From contig CAYUKK010000111.1 of assembly GCA_964445305.1 (NCBI GenBank), positions 1-5,722 of the forward strand: a stretch of DNA of 5,722 nucleotides, given 5' to 3'. The notes under the pieces are model-generated. The model did not search any database, was not told the origin of the DNA, and saw only the letters and a program-made list of their open reading frames with translations. This stretch comes from CAYUKK01 sp964445305 (GTDB lineage Bacteria; Acidobacteriota; Aminicenantia; Aminicenantales; UBA8522). Positions 1-5,367 of this stretch are shown here, in pieces. The position numbers and the translations under genes were made by a program. Each line of letters opens with the position of its first letter. Position 1 is the first letter of the stretch.

Positions 1-452
1 TGTTTGGCCAGGCGGGCTGTATCGTAGGCATACTCGAAGAAAATCGTCGGCTCCGTATAGGTGTAGGAAATGCTCCGGCAGCCGCGCTCTCGCGCTTGCC
101 TGACGATCTCCTCTGGCGGAAGCTCGTATCCGTCTTCAAAACCCCGGTCTTCCTTTGTCACTTGAGAAATCTGCCAGTTCTGGCAGAAAGGGCATCGGAA
201 ATTGCAGCCCACGGTGGCGATGGAGAAAGAGGTCGAACCGGGCAGGAAATGGTAGAGGGGCTTCTTTTCGATAGGGTCGATGTGAGCTGCGATGACCTTC
301 CCGTAAACATGGGTGACGAGCTTCCCGTGCCTGTTTTCCCGCACGCCGCAAACGCCAAATTTTCCCGGAGCAATGAGACAGCGATGGGCGCAGAGGAAGC
401 ACTCGACCTTTTGCCCCTCTCCTGGGCGATAGAGCATGGCTTCGCGAATCAC
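1..452 (-). CDS. amrS: AmmeMemoRadiSam-type radical SAM enzyme, N-terminal 150 residues (cut by window edge)
   Basis: This is the N-terminal part of a radical SAM protein that runs off the left edge. Residues 83-90 carry the CxxxCxxC motif (CNFRCPFC) that binds the 4Fe-4S cluster used to cleave S-adenosylmethionine. It is followed by the QNWQIS stretch typical of PflA-like activases and the AmrS family. Four further cysteines (C18, C21, C25, C35) precede it, near VREN and the HIDPIEKKPL segment, which together point to the AMMECR1/MEMO-linked family. The reaction of this family is not established. The GTG at 452-450 is chosen because it gives an N-terminus of the family's usual form (MIREAMLY), with GGAG nine bases upstream; an ATG at 437-435 is the alternative. 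It follows nth by 31 nt, probably in the same transcript. AMMECR1 and MEMO partner genes are not in the window. Family call confident; symbol less so. Confidence 0.88.
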   Translation of the reverse strand, partial: MIREAMLYRPGEGQKVECFLCAHRCLIAPGKFGVCGVRENRHGKLVTHVYGKVIAAHIDPIEKKPLYHFLPGSTSFSIATVGCNFRCPFCQNWQISQVTKEDRGFEDGYELPPEEIVRQARERGCRSISYTYTEPTIFFEYAYDTARLAK

Positions 453-483
453 CGTCTCTTGCTCCGCTGGCGACGTCTTCCCT

Positions 484-1152
484 TCAACCTTGCGCCGTCG
501 CTTTAAGCTCCGGATAGAACTCGCTCGCTCCTGGGCAGAGCTTCTGCAAAGCACACTCCGGGCAGCGCGGGCGACGCGCTGGACAGATTTTGCGGCCGTG
601 GTTGACGAGCATGTAGTTGAAATCGAGCCAGTCTTTTCGAGGAACGATGGCCATCAAATCCCTTTCGATTTTCCCCGGGTCGCTTTCCTGACTCAAGCCC
701 AACCGGCCAGCCAGCCTTCGAACGTGCGTGTCAACAGCGATTCCGGCCGCTTTCTTGAAAGCAGAAGAAAGGACAATGTTGGCTGTTTTCCGAGCCACGC
801 CGGGTATGGTGATGAGGTCCTCCATCCGGTCGGGAACCTCGCCTCCGAAATCCTCGACGATTTTCCTGGCGGCGGCAACGATGTTCTTGGCCTTGTTGCG
901 GAAAAAGCCAGTCGGCCGGATGATTTTCTCCAGTTCCTGCCTGTCCGCACGGGCCAGGTCCGCCACGGTCGGGTACCGCTCAAACAACTTCGGCGTAATC
1001 TGGTTGACTCGCTCATCCGTGCACTGAGCAGCCAGGATGGTGGCCACCAGGATCTGGAGTGGCGTCTCGAACCAGAGGGCGGTGCGGCTGGCTGGATATT
1101 CCCGCCTGAGAATCTGGATTATCTGTCGAATCCTTTTCTCTGCTGGCTCCAT
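484..1152 (-). CDS. nth: Endonuclease III (DNA glycosylase/AP lyase)
   Basis: This protein removes oxidised pyrimidines from DNA and cuts the resulting abasic site in base excision repair. The 222-residue product matches the family's usual length. Visible signatures are the helix-hairpin-helix region ITIPGVARKTAN (residues 114-125) with catalytic Lys122, catalytic Asp141 in VDTHVRR, and a C-terminal 4Fe-4S site C190-x6-C197-x2-C200-x5-C206 with the canonical spacing. The hairpin reads GVARK where GVGRK is commoner, a small change. The ATG at 1152-1150 is chosen because AAGGGAGG lies six bases upstream and the protein then begins just before the first helix. The frame stays open a further 25 codons upstream, but that stretch is unlike the family. 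It is separated from the ferritin-like gene by 158 nt with two hairpins, so it may have its own expression control. Confidence 0.96.
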   Translation of the reverse strand: MEPAEKRIRQIIQILRREYPASRTALWFETPLQILVATILAAQCTDERVNQITPKLFERYPTVADLARADRQELEKIIRPTGFFRNKAKNIVAAARKIVEDFGGEVPDRMEDLITIPGVARKTANIVLSSAFKKAAGIAVDTHVRRLAGRLGLSQESDPGKIERDLMAIVPRKDWLDFNYMLVNHGRKICPARRPRCPECALQKLCPGASEFYPELKATAQG

Positions 1153-1202
1153 CGTCGTCCTCCCTTCTTCAAGGCCTCCGGAGTTCTTCCTTCTGGCTCT
1201 GG

Positions 1203-1225
1203 GGCCACGAGCGCCACTCGTGACC
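1203..1225 (-). repeat. Strong inverted repeat (hairpin) upstream of nth
   Basis: The arms are 9 bases with a 5-base loop. Read on the minus strand, GGTCACGAG and CTCGTGGCC pair throughout, with one T-G wobble in RNA. The core CACGAG/CTCGTG is perfect. There is no run of T after it, so it does not look like a standard intrinsic terminator. It sits about 50 nt before the nth start and could instead affect mRNA processing or stability, or bind a protein. Confidence 0.6.
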
Positions 1226-1234
1226 ATCCCTTTG

Positions 1235-1254
1235 TCCCCTTAGCAGCGAGGGGA
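1235..1254 (-). repeat. Short inverted repeat upstream of nth
   Basis: On the minus strand this is TCCCCT, an 8-base loop, then AGGGGA: a perfect 6-bp stem. It lies just before the larger hairpin at 1203-1225. No T tract follows. Its role is unknown and a stem this short could be chance. Confidence 0.35.
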
Positions 1255-1310
1255 TTCCAACTTAAAATATGACGCCTGGGCCAAACTTCAGAACCTTACC
1301 TCATGCCCGG

Positions 1311-1820
1311 TCATGGACCGACGTGGACGAGTTCGTGACCGAGGTGAAAATCCTCGACATCATAATAATCGGGAAATCTGGCCAGCAAGTCAATCTCTGA
1401 TTTAATCAGAAAATAGTGGCTTCTTTCCACCCGCGCCAAATAACTCAGGATTTTCTGGCTCCCCTCGTCTGTCGCGGCGTCTCGGGCCTGCCGATAGAAT
1501 TCTTCAGCTGTCTTTTCGGCGGCCAGGGCTATTTTGAACAGGTCAAGGATACTGCTTTTCTCATCCAGCATGACCGCGGGCCGGGAGCGAGCCGGGCGGT
1601 CAGGCAGCTCGAGTTTTCTCTCCGGAAACCTCTGGCCATAGAGCCTCTCCAAGAGGCTCCGGTGCTTCTTTTCTTCAAAAACAAGAAACTTGAGCTTTTG
1701 CTGGAGAAGGATGTTCTTGACCCGTTCGAGAAGGCGGGCATAGAATGCGGCCGCCTCGATTTCGGCGCGAATGGCTTCGGCCAGGATTTCATAGGGCTTC
1801 AAGCGCACGTCCAGGGGCAA
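1311..1820 (-). CDS. Ferritin-like diiron protein (rubrerythrin-related, no rubredoxin domain)
   Basis: This 169-residue protein looks like a ferritin-like four-helix bundle made of two similar helix pairs. The first pair has E20 (with Y27 seven residues later, as in rubrerythrins) and an ExxH at E50-H53. The second has E102 (Y109 seven later) and an ExxH at E132-H135. That is the ligand pattern expected for a carboxylate-bridged diiron site. An Arg/Pro-rich linker (about residues 66-85) joins the halves. There are no cysteines, so no rubredoxin-like electron entry site, and the tail (FHLGHELVHVGP) is rich in His and acidic residues. It follows rubrerythrin by 14 nt, which suggests a linked role in iron or oxidative-stress handling. 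I chose the TTG at 1820-1818 because AAAGGCGG lies seven bases upstream. An ATG at 1880 would overlap rubrerythrin by 46 nt with a weaker ribosome site. Exact activity unknown. Confidence 0.82.
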   Translation of the reverse strand: MPLDVRLKPYEILAEAIRAEIEAAAFYARLLERVKNILLQQKLKFLVFEEKKHRSLLERLYGQRFPERKLELPDRPARSRPAVMLDEKSSILDLFKIALAAEKTAEEFYRQARDAATDEGSQKILSYLARVERSHYFLIKSEIDLLARFPDYYDVEDFHLGHELVHVGP

Positions 1821-1827
1821 TTTCGGT

Positions 1828-1835
1828 CCGCCTTT
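1828..1835 (-). promoter_or_regulatory. Ribosome binding site supporting a TTG start
   Basis: AAAGGCGG on the minus strand lies seven bases before the TTG at 1820-1818 and overlaps the end of the rubrerythrin stop codon. It decides the start of the ferritin-like gene in favour of TTG over the internal ATG at 1880. Confidence 0.55.
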
Positions 1836-2338
1836 CAGAACTTGACAAATTTTTCTCTGGGCGCGCCGCAGATGGGGCATTTTTCGGGGGCCTCACCCTC
1901 GACCGTAAACCCACACATCGAGCAAACATGGATGGGGAAAAACTCCAGGTCTTTTCCCTTCTCCACGGATTCTTTGGCCCTCTTATAGAGCCGGGCATGA
2001 ACTCTTTCCGACTCCATGGCTGCATGGAACATTATCCCGGCTGTTTTTTCACCCTGGTTCTCGGCGACAAGCTTATAAGCCGGGTACATCTCTTCGACCT
2101 CAAAATTTTCTCCCTCCATGGCTGCGCCGAGGTTCTCGGCAGTCTTCCCAATAGCGCCGAGAGTCCGGAGATGGTTGATGGCATGGATCTGCTCGGCGAA
2201 ACTGTTGGCCCTAAAAAGGCGGGCCACATTGGCCAGCTTTTCTTTGTCTGCGGCGTCAGCAAAAGCCAGGTATTTCATATGGGCTTGGCTTTCGCCCGCA
2301 TAGGCATACTTGAGGTTTTCCTCCGTCATTTTTCTCAT
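1835..2338 (-). CDS. rbr: Rubrerythrin
   Basis: Rubrerythrin is a cytoplasmic peroxide reductase of anaerobes that passes electrons from an FeS4 rubredoxin site to a diiron site. In this 167-residue protein the N-terminal four-helix domain carries E16 (AGESQAH), ExxH at E49-H52 (EQIHAINH), the glutamates of EVEEMYPAY (E82/E83) and ExxH at E111-H114 (SERVHARLY). The C-terminal rubredoxin-like domain has C139-x2-C142 and C154-x2-C157. The order is diiron domain then rubredoxin, so it is the classical type and not reverse rubrerythrin. The ATG at 2338 has AAAGGAGG seven bases upstream. It lies 51 nt after nadA, behind an AT-rich stretch that may hold a promoter, and is followed closely by a second ferritin-like gene. 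Confidence 0.96.
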   Translation of the reverse strand: MRKMTEENLKYAYAGESQAHMKYLAFADAADKEKLANVARLFRANSFAEQIHAINHLRTLGAIGKTAENLGAAMEGENFEVEEMYPAYKLVAENQGEKTAGIMFHAAMESERVHARLYKRAKESVEKGKDLEFFPIHVCSMCGFTVEGEAPEKCPICGAPREKFVKF

Positions 2339-2365
2339 CGTCTTTCCTCCTTTCGATAAGAAAAT

Positions 2366-2394
2366 ATTATCGCTTTTATAATGCTCGCTCTAAA
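2366..2394 (-). promoter_or_regulatory. Possible promoter upstream of rubrerythrin
   Basis: The gap between nadA and rbr is AT-rich. On the minus strand a -10-like GATAAT (2371-2366) is preceded, after 17 bases, by a -35-like TTTAGA (2394-2389) that overlaps the nadA stop codon. The hexamers match the sigma-70 consensus at 5/6 and 4/6 positions. This would let the oxidative-stress pair be transcribed apart from the upstream genes. The match is modest and could be chance. Confidence 0.3.
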
Positions 2395-3295
2395 TGGCCA
2401 TCATCCTCTCGATGGCTTCCCTGGCTCGCTGGCTGATATCAGGTGGAACTTCGACCCGGAATTTCATTTCCTCAAGGGCCAGCCAGACCTTCCTCAAATT
2501 GATCTTCTTCATGTTGGAGCAAAGAGCGAGCTCTTTAACTGGAAAGAAGTTCGTCTTCGGGTTTTCTTTCTTAAGCCGGTAAATGATACCCGCCTCTGTT
2601 CCGATAATGACCTCCCGGCAAGCTGTCTCGCGGGCGGCTTTGACCATGGAGCCTGTGGACAAGACTTTGTCGGCTAAATCAATTACCTCGGGCCGGCACT
2701 CTGGGTGCACCCAGACTTCGGCTTCCGGGTAAAGGCGCTTCTTGCTCAAGACATCCTGGGCATAAATCCTGTTGTGGACGTAGCAGTACCCATTCCAGGC
2801 AAGGATTCTCTTGCCTGTCTGCCGGGCGACGTATGCGGCCAGGTTCCTGTCGGGGACGAAGAGAATCTCGTTATCGGGAATGGAGTTGACAACCCGAACG
2901 GCGTTCGAGGAGGTGCAGCAAACATCGGCTTCGGCTTTGACTTCCGCCGTCGTGTTGACATAGCAAACGACCGGACGGCCGGGATATTTCTTCTTCCAGT
3001 CGCGAAGCTCCTCGGCCGTAATCATCGCCGCCATCGGACAACCGGCTTTGATGTCGGGAAGAAGGACCGTCTTTTGGGGAGAGAGAATGGCCGCGGTCTC
3101 GGCCATGAAATGAACACCGCAAAAGACGATCGTCTCCGCCTCAACCTTGGCTGCTTCCTGACTCAGGCCCAGGGAATCGCCCGTAAAGTCGGCTATGTCC
3201 TGGACTTCGCCCATCTGATAATTATGGGCCAGAATGACAGCTTTCCTTTCTTTCTTCAGCTCCTGGATTCGGGCTAAAACTCTGTCTTTGGTCAT
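2390..3295 (-). CDS. nadA: Quinolinate synthase
   Basis: NadA condenses iminoaspartate with dihydroxyacetone phosphate to make quinolinate in de novo NAD synthesis, and needs an oxygen-sensitive 4Fe-4S cluster held by three cysteines. Those three are visible: C86 in AGCPMA, C200 in VHPEC, and C259 in LCSNMK. Other family signatures are ILAHNYQ (H24, Y26), DFTGDSLGLS, FCGVHFMAETA (H62), PDRNLAAYV and STGSM. Length (301 residues) fits the compact three-cysteine form. It begins 15 nt after tusA, with an AAGGAAG site before the ATG at 3295. No nadB or nadC is in the window. Placement next to iron-sulfur assembly genes fits a cluster-dependent enzyme; nadA beside a nifS-like gene is also known in Bacillus. 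Confidence 0.97.
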   Translation of the reverse strand: MTKDRVLARIQELKKERKAVILAHNYQMGEVQDIADFTGDSLGLSQEAAKVEAETIVFCGVHFMAETAAILSPQKTVLLPDIKAGCPMAAMITAEELRDWKKKYPGRPVVCYVNTTAEVKAEADVCCTSSNAVRVVNSIPDNEILFVPDRNLAAYVARQTGKRILAWNGYCYVHNRIYAQDVLSKKRLYPEAEVWVHPECRPEVIDLADKVLSTGSMVKAARETACREVIIGTEAGIIYRLKKENPKTNFFPVKELALCSNMKKINLRKVWLALEEMKFRVEVPPDISQRAREAIERMMAI

Positions 3296-3310
3296 CCGCC
3301 GCGACTTCCT

Positions 3311-3544
3311 TCAAGCCTTGATCTTCCTGACGAAGACACGGTAGATGTCTCCATTTTCTTCGAAGCCGAGGAATTCCTGGCCGGTCATTTTGCACCAAGC
3401 GGGCATGTCCGACTTGATGCCCTCGTCAGTGGCGATGACTTCCAGCACTTGACCGACCTCCATCTCCTTGATCTTCTTCGCGGTCTGGATGATGGGCACC
3501 GGGCAAAGAAGCCCGTAACAATCCAAAGTGACGTCAGCTTTCAT
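3311..3544 (-). CDS. TusA-family sulfur-transfer protein
   Basis: TusA/SirA-like proteins are small cytoplasmic carriers that take a persulfide on one cysteine and pass it to a partner. The 77-residue protein has the hallmark CPxP motif at residues 14-17 (GLLCPVPII) with C14 as the expected sulfur carrier, a VIATDEG strand, and a second cysteine, C51, in PAWCKMTG, which many non-enterobacterial members share. C9 is a third cysteine. The start overlaps the end of the iscU-like gene by 11 nt, strongly suggesting coupled translation. That position makes it a candidate sulfur donor or acceptor for the neighbouring IscS/IscU pair, not a tRNA thiolation protein by default. The true partner is not shown by sequence. 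Confidence 0.92.
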   Translation of the reverse strand: MKADVTLDCYGLLCPVPIIQTAKKIKEMEVGQVLEVIATDEGIKSDMPAWCKMTGQEFLGFEENGDIYRVFVRKIKA

Positions 3545-4103
3545 CGCGCTCCGCTCCGCAGCTCGGACATTTTTCCTCGCCTTTTTTCATCAGGCTCCCG
3601 CAATGGGGACATTCCTCGAGCTCAATCTGGCATCGCTGGCAATATTCTTCCAACCCATCGATTGGCCCCTCGCAATACGGACAATAGCACTTGTCCGGGT
3701 GAGGAGAAGATGACTCCGCTGTTTCCCCCGAAGCCGCCCGTTTTTTCCTGTAGTCCTCGATGGCCGCGTGGAGCGCATCGGCTCCCAGGTTGGAGCAGTG
3801 GAGCTTGTTCTTGGGAAGCCCACCCAGCTCTTCGGCCACGGCTTCGTTGGTGATCTTCATCGCTTCCTCGAGAGTCTTCCCCATGGCCATTTCGCTGACG
3901 ATGCTGGAAACGGCGATGGCTGCCCCACAGCCGAACGTCTGGAACTTGATATCGGTCAGGCGATCATCCTTGACTTTGATGTAGAACGTCATCATATCTC
4001 CGCAAACGGGGTTTCCGACCTGGCCCACGCCATCGGCATCCGGGATGACCCCCACGTTGCGGGGATTCTGGAAGTGGTCCATCACCTTTTCGCTGTAAAT
4101 CAT
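3534..4103 (-). CDS. iscU: NifU/IscU-type iron-sulfur scaffold with C-terminal zinc-ribbon-like tail
   Basis: Residues 1-122 are an IscU-like scaffold on which Fe-S clusters are built. They hold the three cluster cysteines C34 (VCGD), C59 (FGCG) and C103 (LHCSN), the labilising D36, and H102 before the last cysteine. The HscA-binding LPPVK motif of E. coli IscU reads LPKNK here, and no hscA/hscB is nearby. After a Ser/Pro-rich linker (about 125-137) comes an extra tail of about 50 residues with nine cysteines. These include four CxxC pairs (C141/C144, C155/C158, C165/C168, C179/C182) plus C139, suggesting two zinc ribbons in tandem. At 189 residues it is well above the usual 120-150. The ATG overlaps the iscS stop (ATGA), with GGAGGAG about eight bases upstream. 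The scaffold role is clear; the tail's role is unknown. Confidence 0.95.
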   Translation of the reverse strand: MIYSEKVMDHFQNPRNVGVIPDADGVGQVGNPVCGDMMTFYIKVKDDRLTDIKFQTFGCGAAIAVSSIVSEMAMGKTLEEAMKITNEAVAEELGGLPKNKLHCSNLGADALHAAIEDYRKKRAASGETAESSSPHPDKCYCPYCEGPIDGLEEYCQRCQIELEECPHCGSLMKKGEEKCPSCGAERDES

Positions 4104-5281
4104 TTTTTGCTCTCCTCCAAGAATTTCGTGTACAGAGGCGACATCCGGCGGAGCCTGTCGACAATGGGCGGGAAAACCTCAAGCAGGTAGGCGATATCTT
4201 CCTTGTCCGTCTCTTCGATGAGGCTAAAAACTAAGGAGCCCTGGGCCAGGGCATGGTCGATGCCCATGGCCAGAAGGACGTGGGAAGCTTTGAGAGCCCG
4301 GGAGGTGCAGGCCGAGCCGCTCGACGCCGCTATCCCCTTCATGTCCAGGTTGAGGAGCATGGCTTCGCCCTCGATGAACTCGACGCAGAAGCTCGCATGG
4401 TGGGGAAGTCTTTTCTTCCGGTCGCCGGTAAGAAAAATGTGGTCTACCCGCTCCAGCATGCCCTGGATGAGCATATCGCGGAGCCCTATGGCTTTCTCGG
4501 CGCGAAATTCCATTTTTTCCCCGGCGATTTCCGCTGCCTTCCCCAGCCCGACGATGGCCGCTACGTTCTCCGTCCCAGCCCTTCGTCCACCCTCTTGAAT
4601 GCCGCCATCGATGAGCGGCAAAATCCTCGTTCCCTTCCTCAGAAAAAGGGCGGCGCTTCCCTTAGGTCCATAAAACTGGTCCCCAGCCAGGCTGAGGGCA
4701 TCGACGCCCAGAGCATCGACGTCGACGGGTATGTTGCCCACAGCCGCCACAGCGTCCGTGTGGACGGTGATACCCGCCTCCCGGCAAACGCGTGCCACCT
4801 CCGCCACGGGCTCAATCGTCCCCACTTCGCTGTTGGCGAGCATGACCGAAACGAGGGTGGTCTCTCTCTGGATAGCTTTCTTCACATCTTCGGGGTCGAT
4901 AAGCCCTTCTCTCGAGACGGGGACGAGCGTTGAAGAAAAGCCAAATTTTTCCAGAGCCTTGGCGGCGTGAAGGACAGATTGATGTTCAATGGCTGAAAGG
5001 ACCAGATGCTTGCCCTTGTCCCGCTTGGCCAACGCTATTCCTTTGATGGCCATGTTATTGGCTTCCGAGCCAGAGGAGGTAAAAAAGATTTCCTCGGGGC
5101 GAGCGCCGATGAGTTTGGCCACCTTAGCCCTCGCCTCCTCTACTGCCTCGAGGACGAGCTGCCCGTCGGAATGCAGGCTCTGGGGATTGCCAAATTTATC
5201 CCGAAGAAAGGGGAGCATGGCTTCCACCACCGCTTCCTCAACAGGGGTAGCAGCGATGTGGTCCAAATAGATTCTTTTCAC
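4100..5281 (-). CDS. iscS: NifS/IscS-type cysteine desulfurase homologue with an altered PLP site
   Basis: The 393-residue protein has the full class V aminotransferase fold signatures of IscS: YLDHIAATPV at the N-terminus, FGNPQSLH, TSSGSEANNMAIKG, H100 in IEHQSV, D176 in HTDA, YGPKG, RRAGTENV, and the sulfur-carrying C325 in SSGSACTS, followed by SHVL. Normal IscS takes sulfur from cysteine using PLP bound to a lysine in a His-Lys pair just before YGPKG. Here that pair is D201-Q202 (codons GAC CAG at 4681-4676). S151, A179 and A199 also replace the Asn, Gln and Ser that contact PLP in E. coli IscS. No frameshift or stop is present, so this is not simple decay. The GTG at 5281 is preferred: GAGGTGA lies four bases upstream and the protein starts right at the fold. 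Desulfurase activity is doubtful; a partner role for the scaffold is likely. Confidence 0.93.
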   Translation of the reverse strand: MKRIYLDHIAATPVEEAVVEAMLPFLRDKFGNPQSLHSDGQLVLEAVEEARAKVAKLIGARPEEIFFTSSGSEANNMAIKGIALAKRDKGKHLVLSAIEHQSVLHAAKALEKFGFSSTLVPVSREGLIDPEDVKKAIQRETTLVSVMLANSEVGTIEPVAEVARVCREAGITVHTDAVAAVGNIPVDVDALGVDALSLAGDQFYGPKGSAALFLRKGTRILPLIDGGIQEGGRRAGTENVAAIVGLGKAAEIAGEKMEFRAEKAIGLRDMLIQGMLERVDHIFLTGDRKKRLPHHASFCVEFIEGEAMLLNLDMKGIAASSGSACTSRALKASHVLLAMGIDHALAQGSLVFSLIEETDKEDIAYLLEVFPPIVDRLRRMSPLYTKFLEESKK

Positions 5282-5285
5282 CCTC

Positions 5286-5292
5286 TCACCTC
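5286..5292 (-). promoter_or_regulatory. Ribosome binding site supporting the iscS GTG start
   Basis: GAGGTGA on the minus strand is a perfect seven-base complement to the 16S rRNA tail and lies four bases before the GTG at 5281-5279. It favours this start over an in-frame TTG at 5302, which would add seven residues absent from the family's usual N-terminus. Confidence 0.65.
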
Positions 5293-5335
5293 TCAGAAGC
5301 AAGCGGCCCGTTGCCCGCCCGTGTCAACTCAAAGG

Positions 5336-5367
5336 TTATTCGGCCATTCACTCAGCCATTCACTCAG
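5336..5367 (-). repeat. 12-bp tandem repeat spanning the nfu stop, with two tiny reading frames
   Basis: CTGAGTGAATGG occurs twice in perfect tandem (5367-5344 on the minus strand), the first copy covering the nfu TGA stop (5366-5364). Shifting the register, 5359-5348 reads ATG GCT GAG TGA and 5347-5336 reads ATG GCC GAA TAA: two back-to-back Met-Ala-Glu-stop frames. The rest of the 82-nt nfu-iscS gap (down to 5282) is GC-rich with no clear promoter or terminator. The repeat is certain; any function is speculative. Confidence 0.75.

Larger units (their letters stand above)
1153..1310 (-). other. 158-nt intergenic region upstream of nth, no gene seen
   Basis: This is the longest gap in the window. 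It contains two inverted repeats (1235-1254 and 1203-1225) and the nth ribosome binding site (1159-1166). An AT-rich patch on the minus strand around 1264-1272 (CATATTTTA) could be part of a weak promoter, but I see no convincing -35 partner. No terminator-like T tract follows either hairpin in the direction of transcription. Confidence 0.6.

Noticed and set aside
436..1272. Long plus-strand open frame of 278 codons opposite nth
   Set aside because: It lies antisense to a clear endonuclease III gene, has no recognisable motif, and its openness follows from the codon use of the true gene.
2014..2126. The 12-mer CTCCATGGCTGC occurs twice inside rubrerythrin
   Set aside because: Both copies encode an Ala-Ala-Met-Glu stretch in different helices; this is coincidence of coding, not a DNA repeat.
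1745..2359. Plus-strand open frame of 204 codons opposite rubrerythrin
   Set aside because: It is antisense to rubrerythrin and the start of the ferritin-like gene, both of which have full sets of metal ligands; no family resemblance in the antisense frame.
2377..2382. Perfect TATAAT on the plus strand in the nadA-rbr gap
   Set aside because: There is no -35 match at 16-18 bases and no plus-strand gene downstream.
2705..3277. Plus-strand open frame of 190 codons opposite nadA
   Set aside because: It is a shadow of nadA, whose three cluster cysteines and family motifs are all on the minus strand.
4253..4933. Plus-strand open frame of 226 codons opposite iscS
   Set aside because: It is antisense to the IscS homologue and shows no protein-like motifs.
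4100..5281. Possibility that the IscS homologue is a pseudogene
   Set aside because: The frame is full length, the start and overlap with iscU are neat, and the cysteine loop and other fold signatures are kept; the changed pocket looks selected, not decayed.
5322..5327. Perfect -35-like TTGACA on the minus strand between nfu and iscS
   Set aside because: The sequence 16-18 bases downstream is GC-rich (around GCTTGC) with nothing like a -10 box, so it is not called a promoter.
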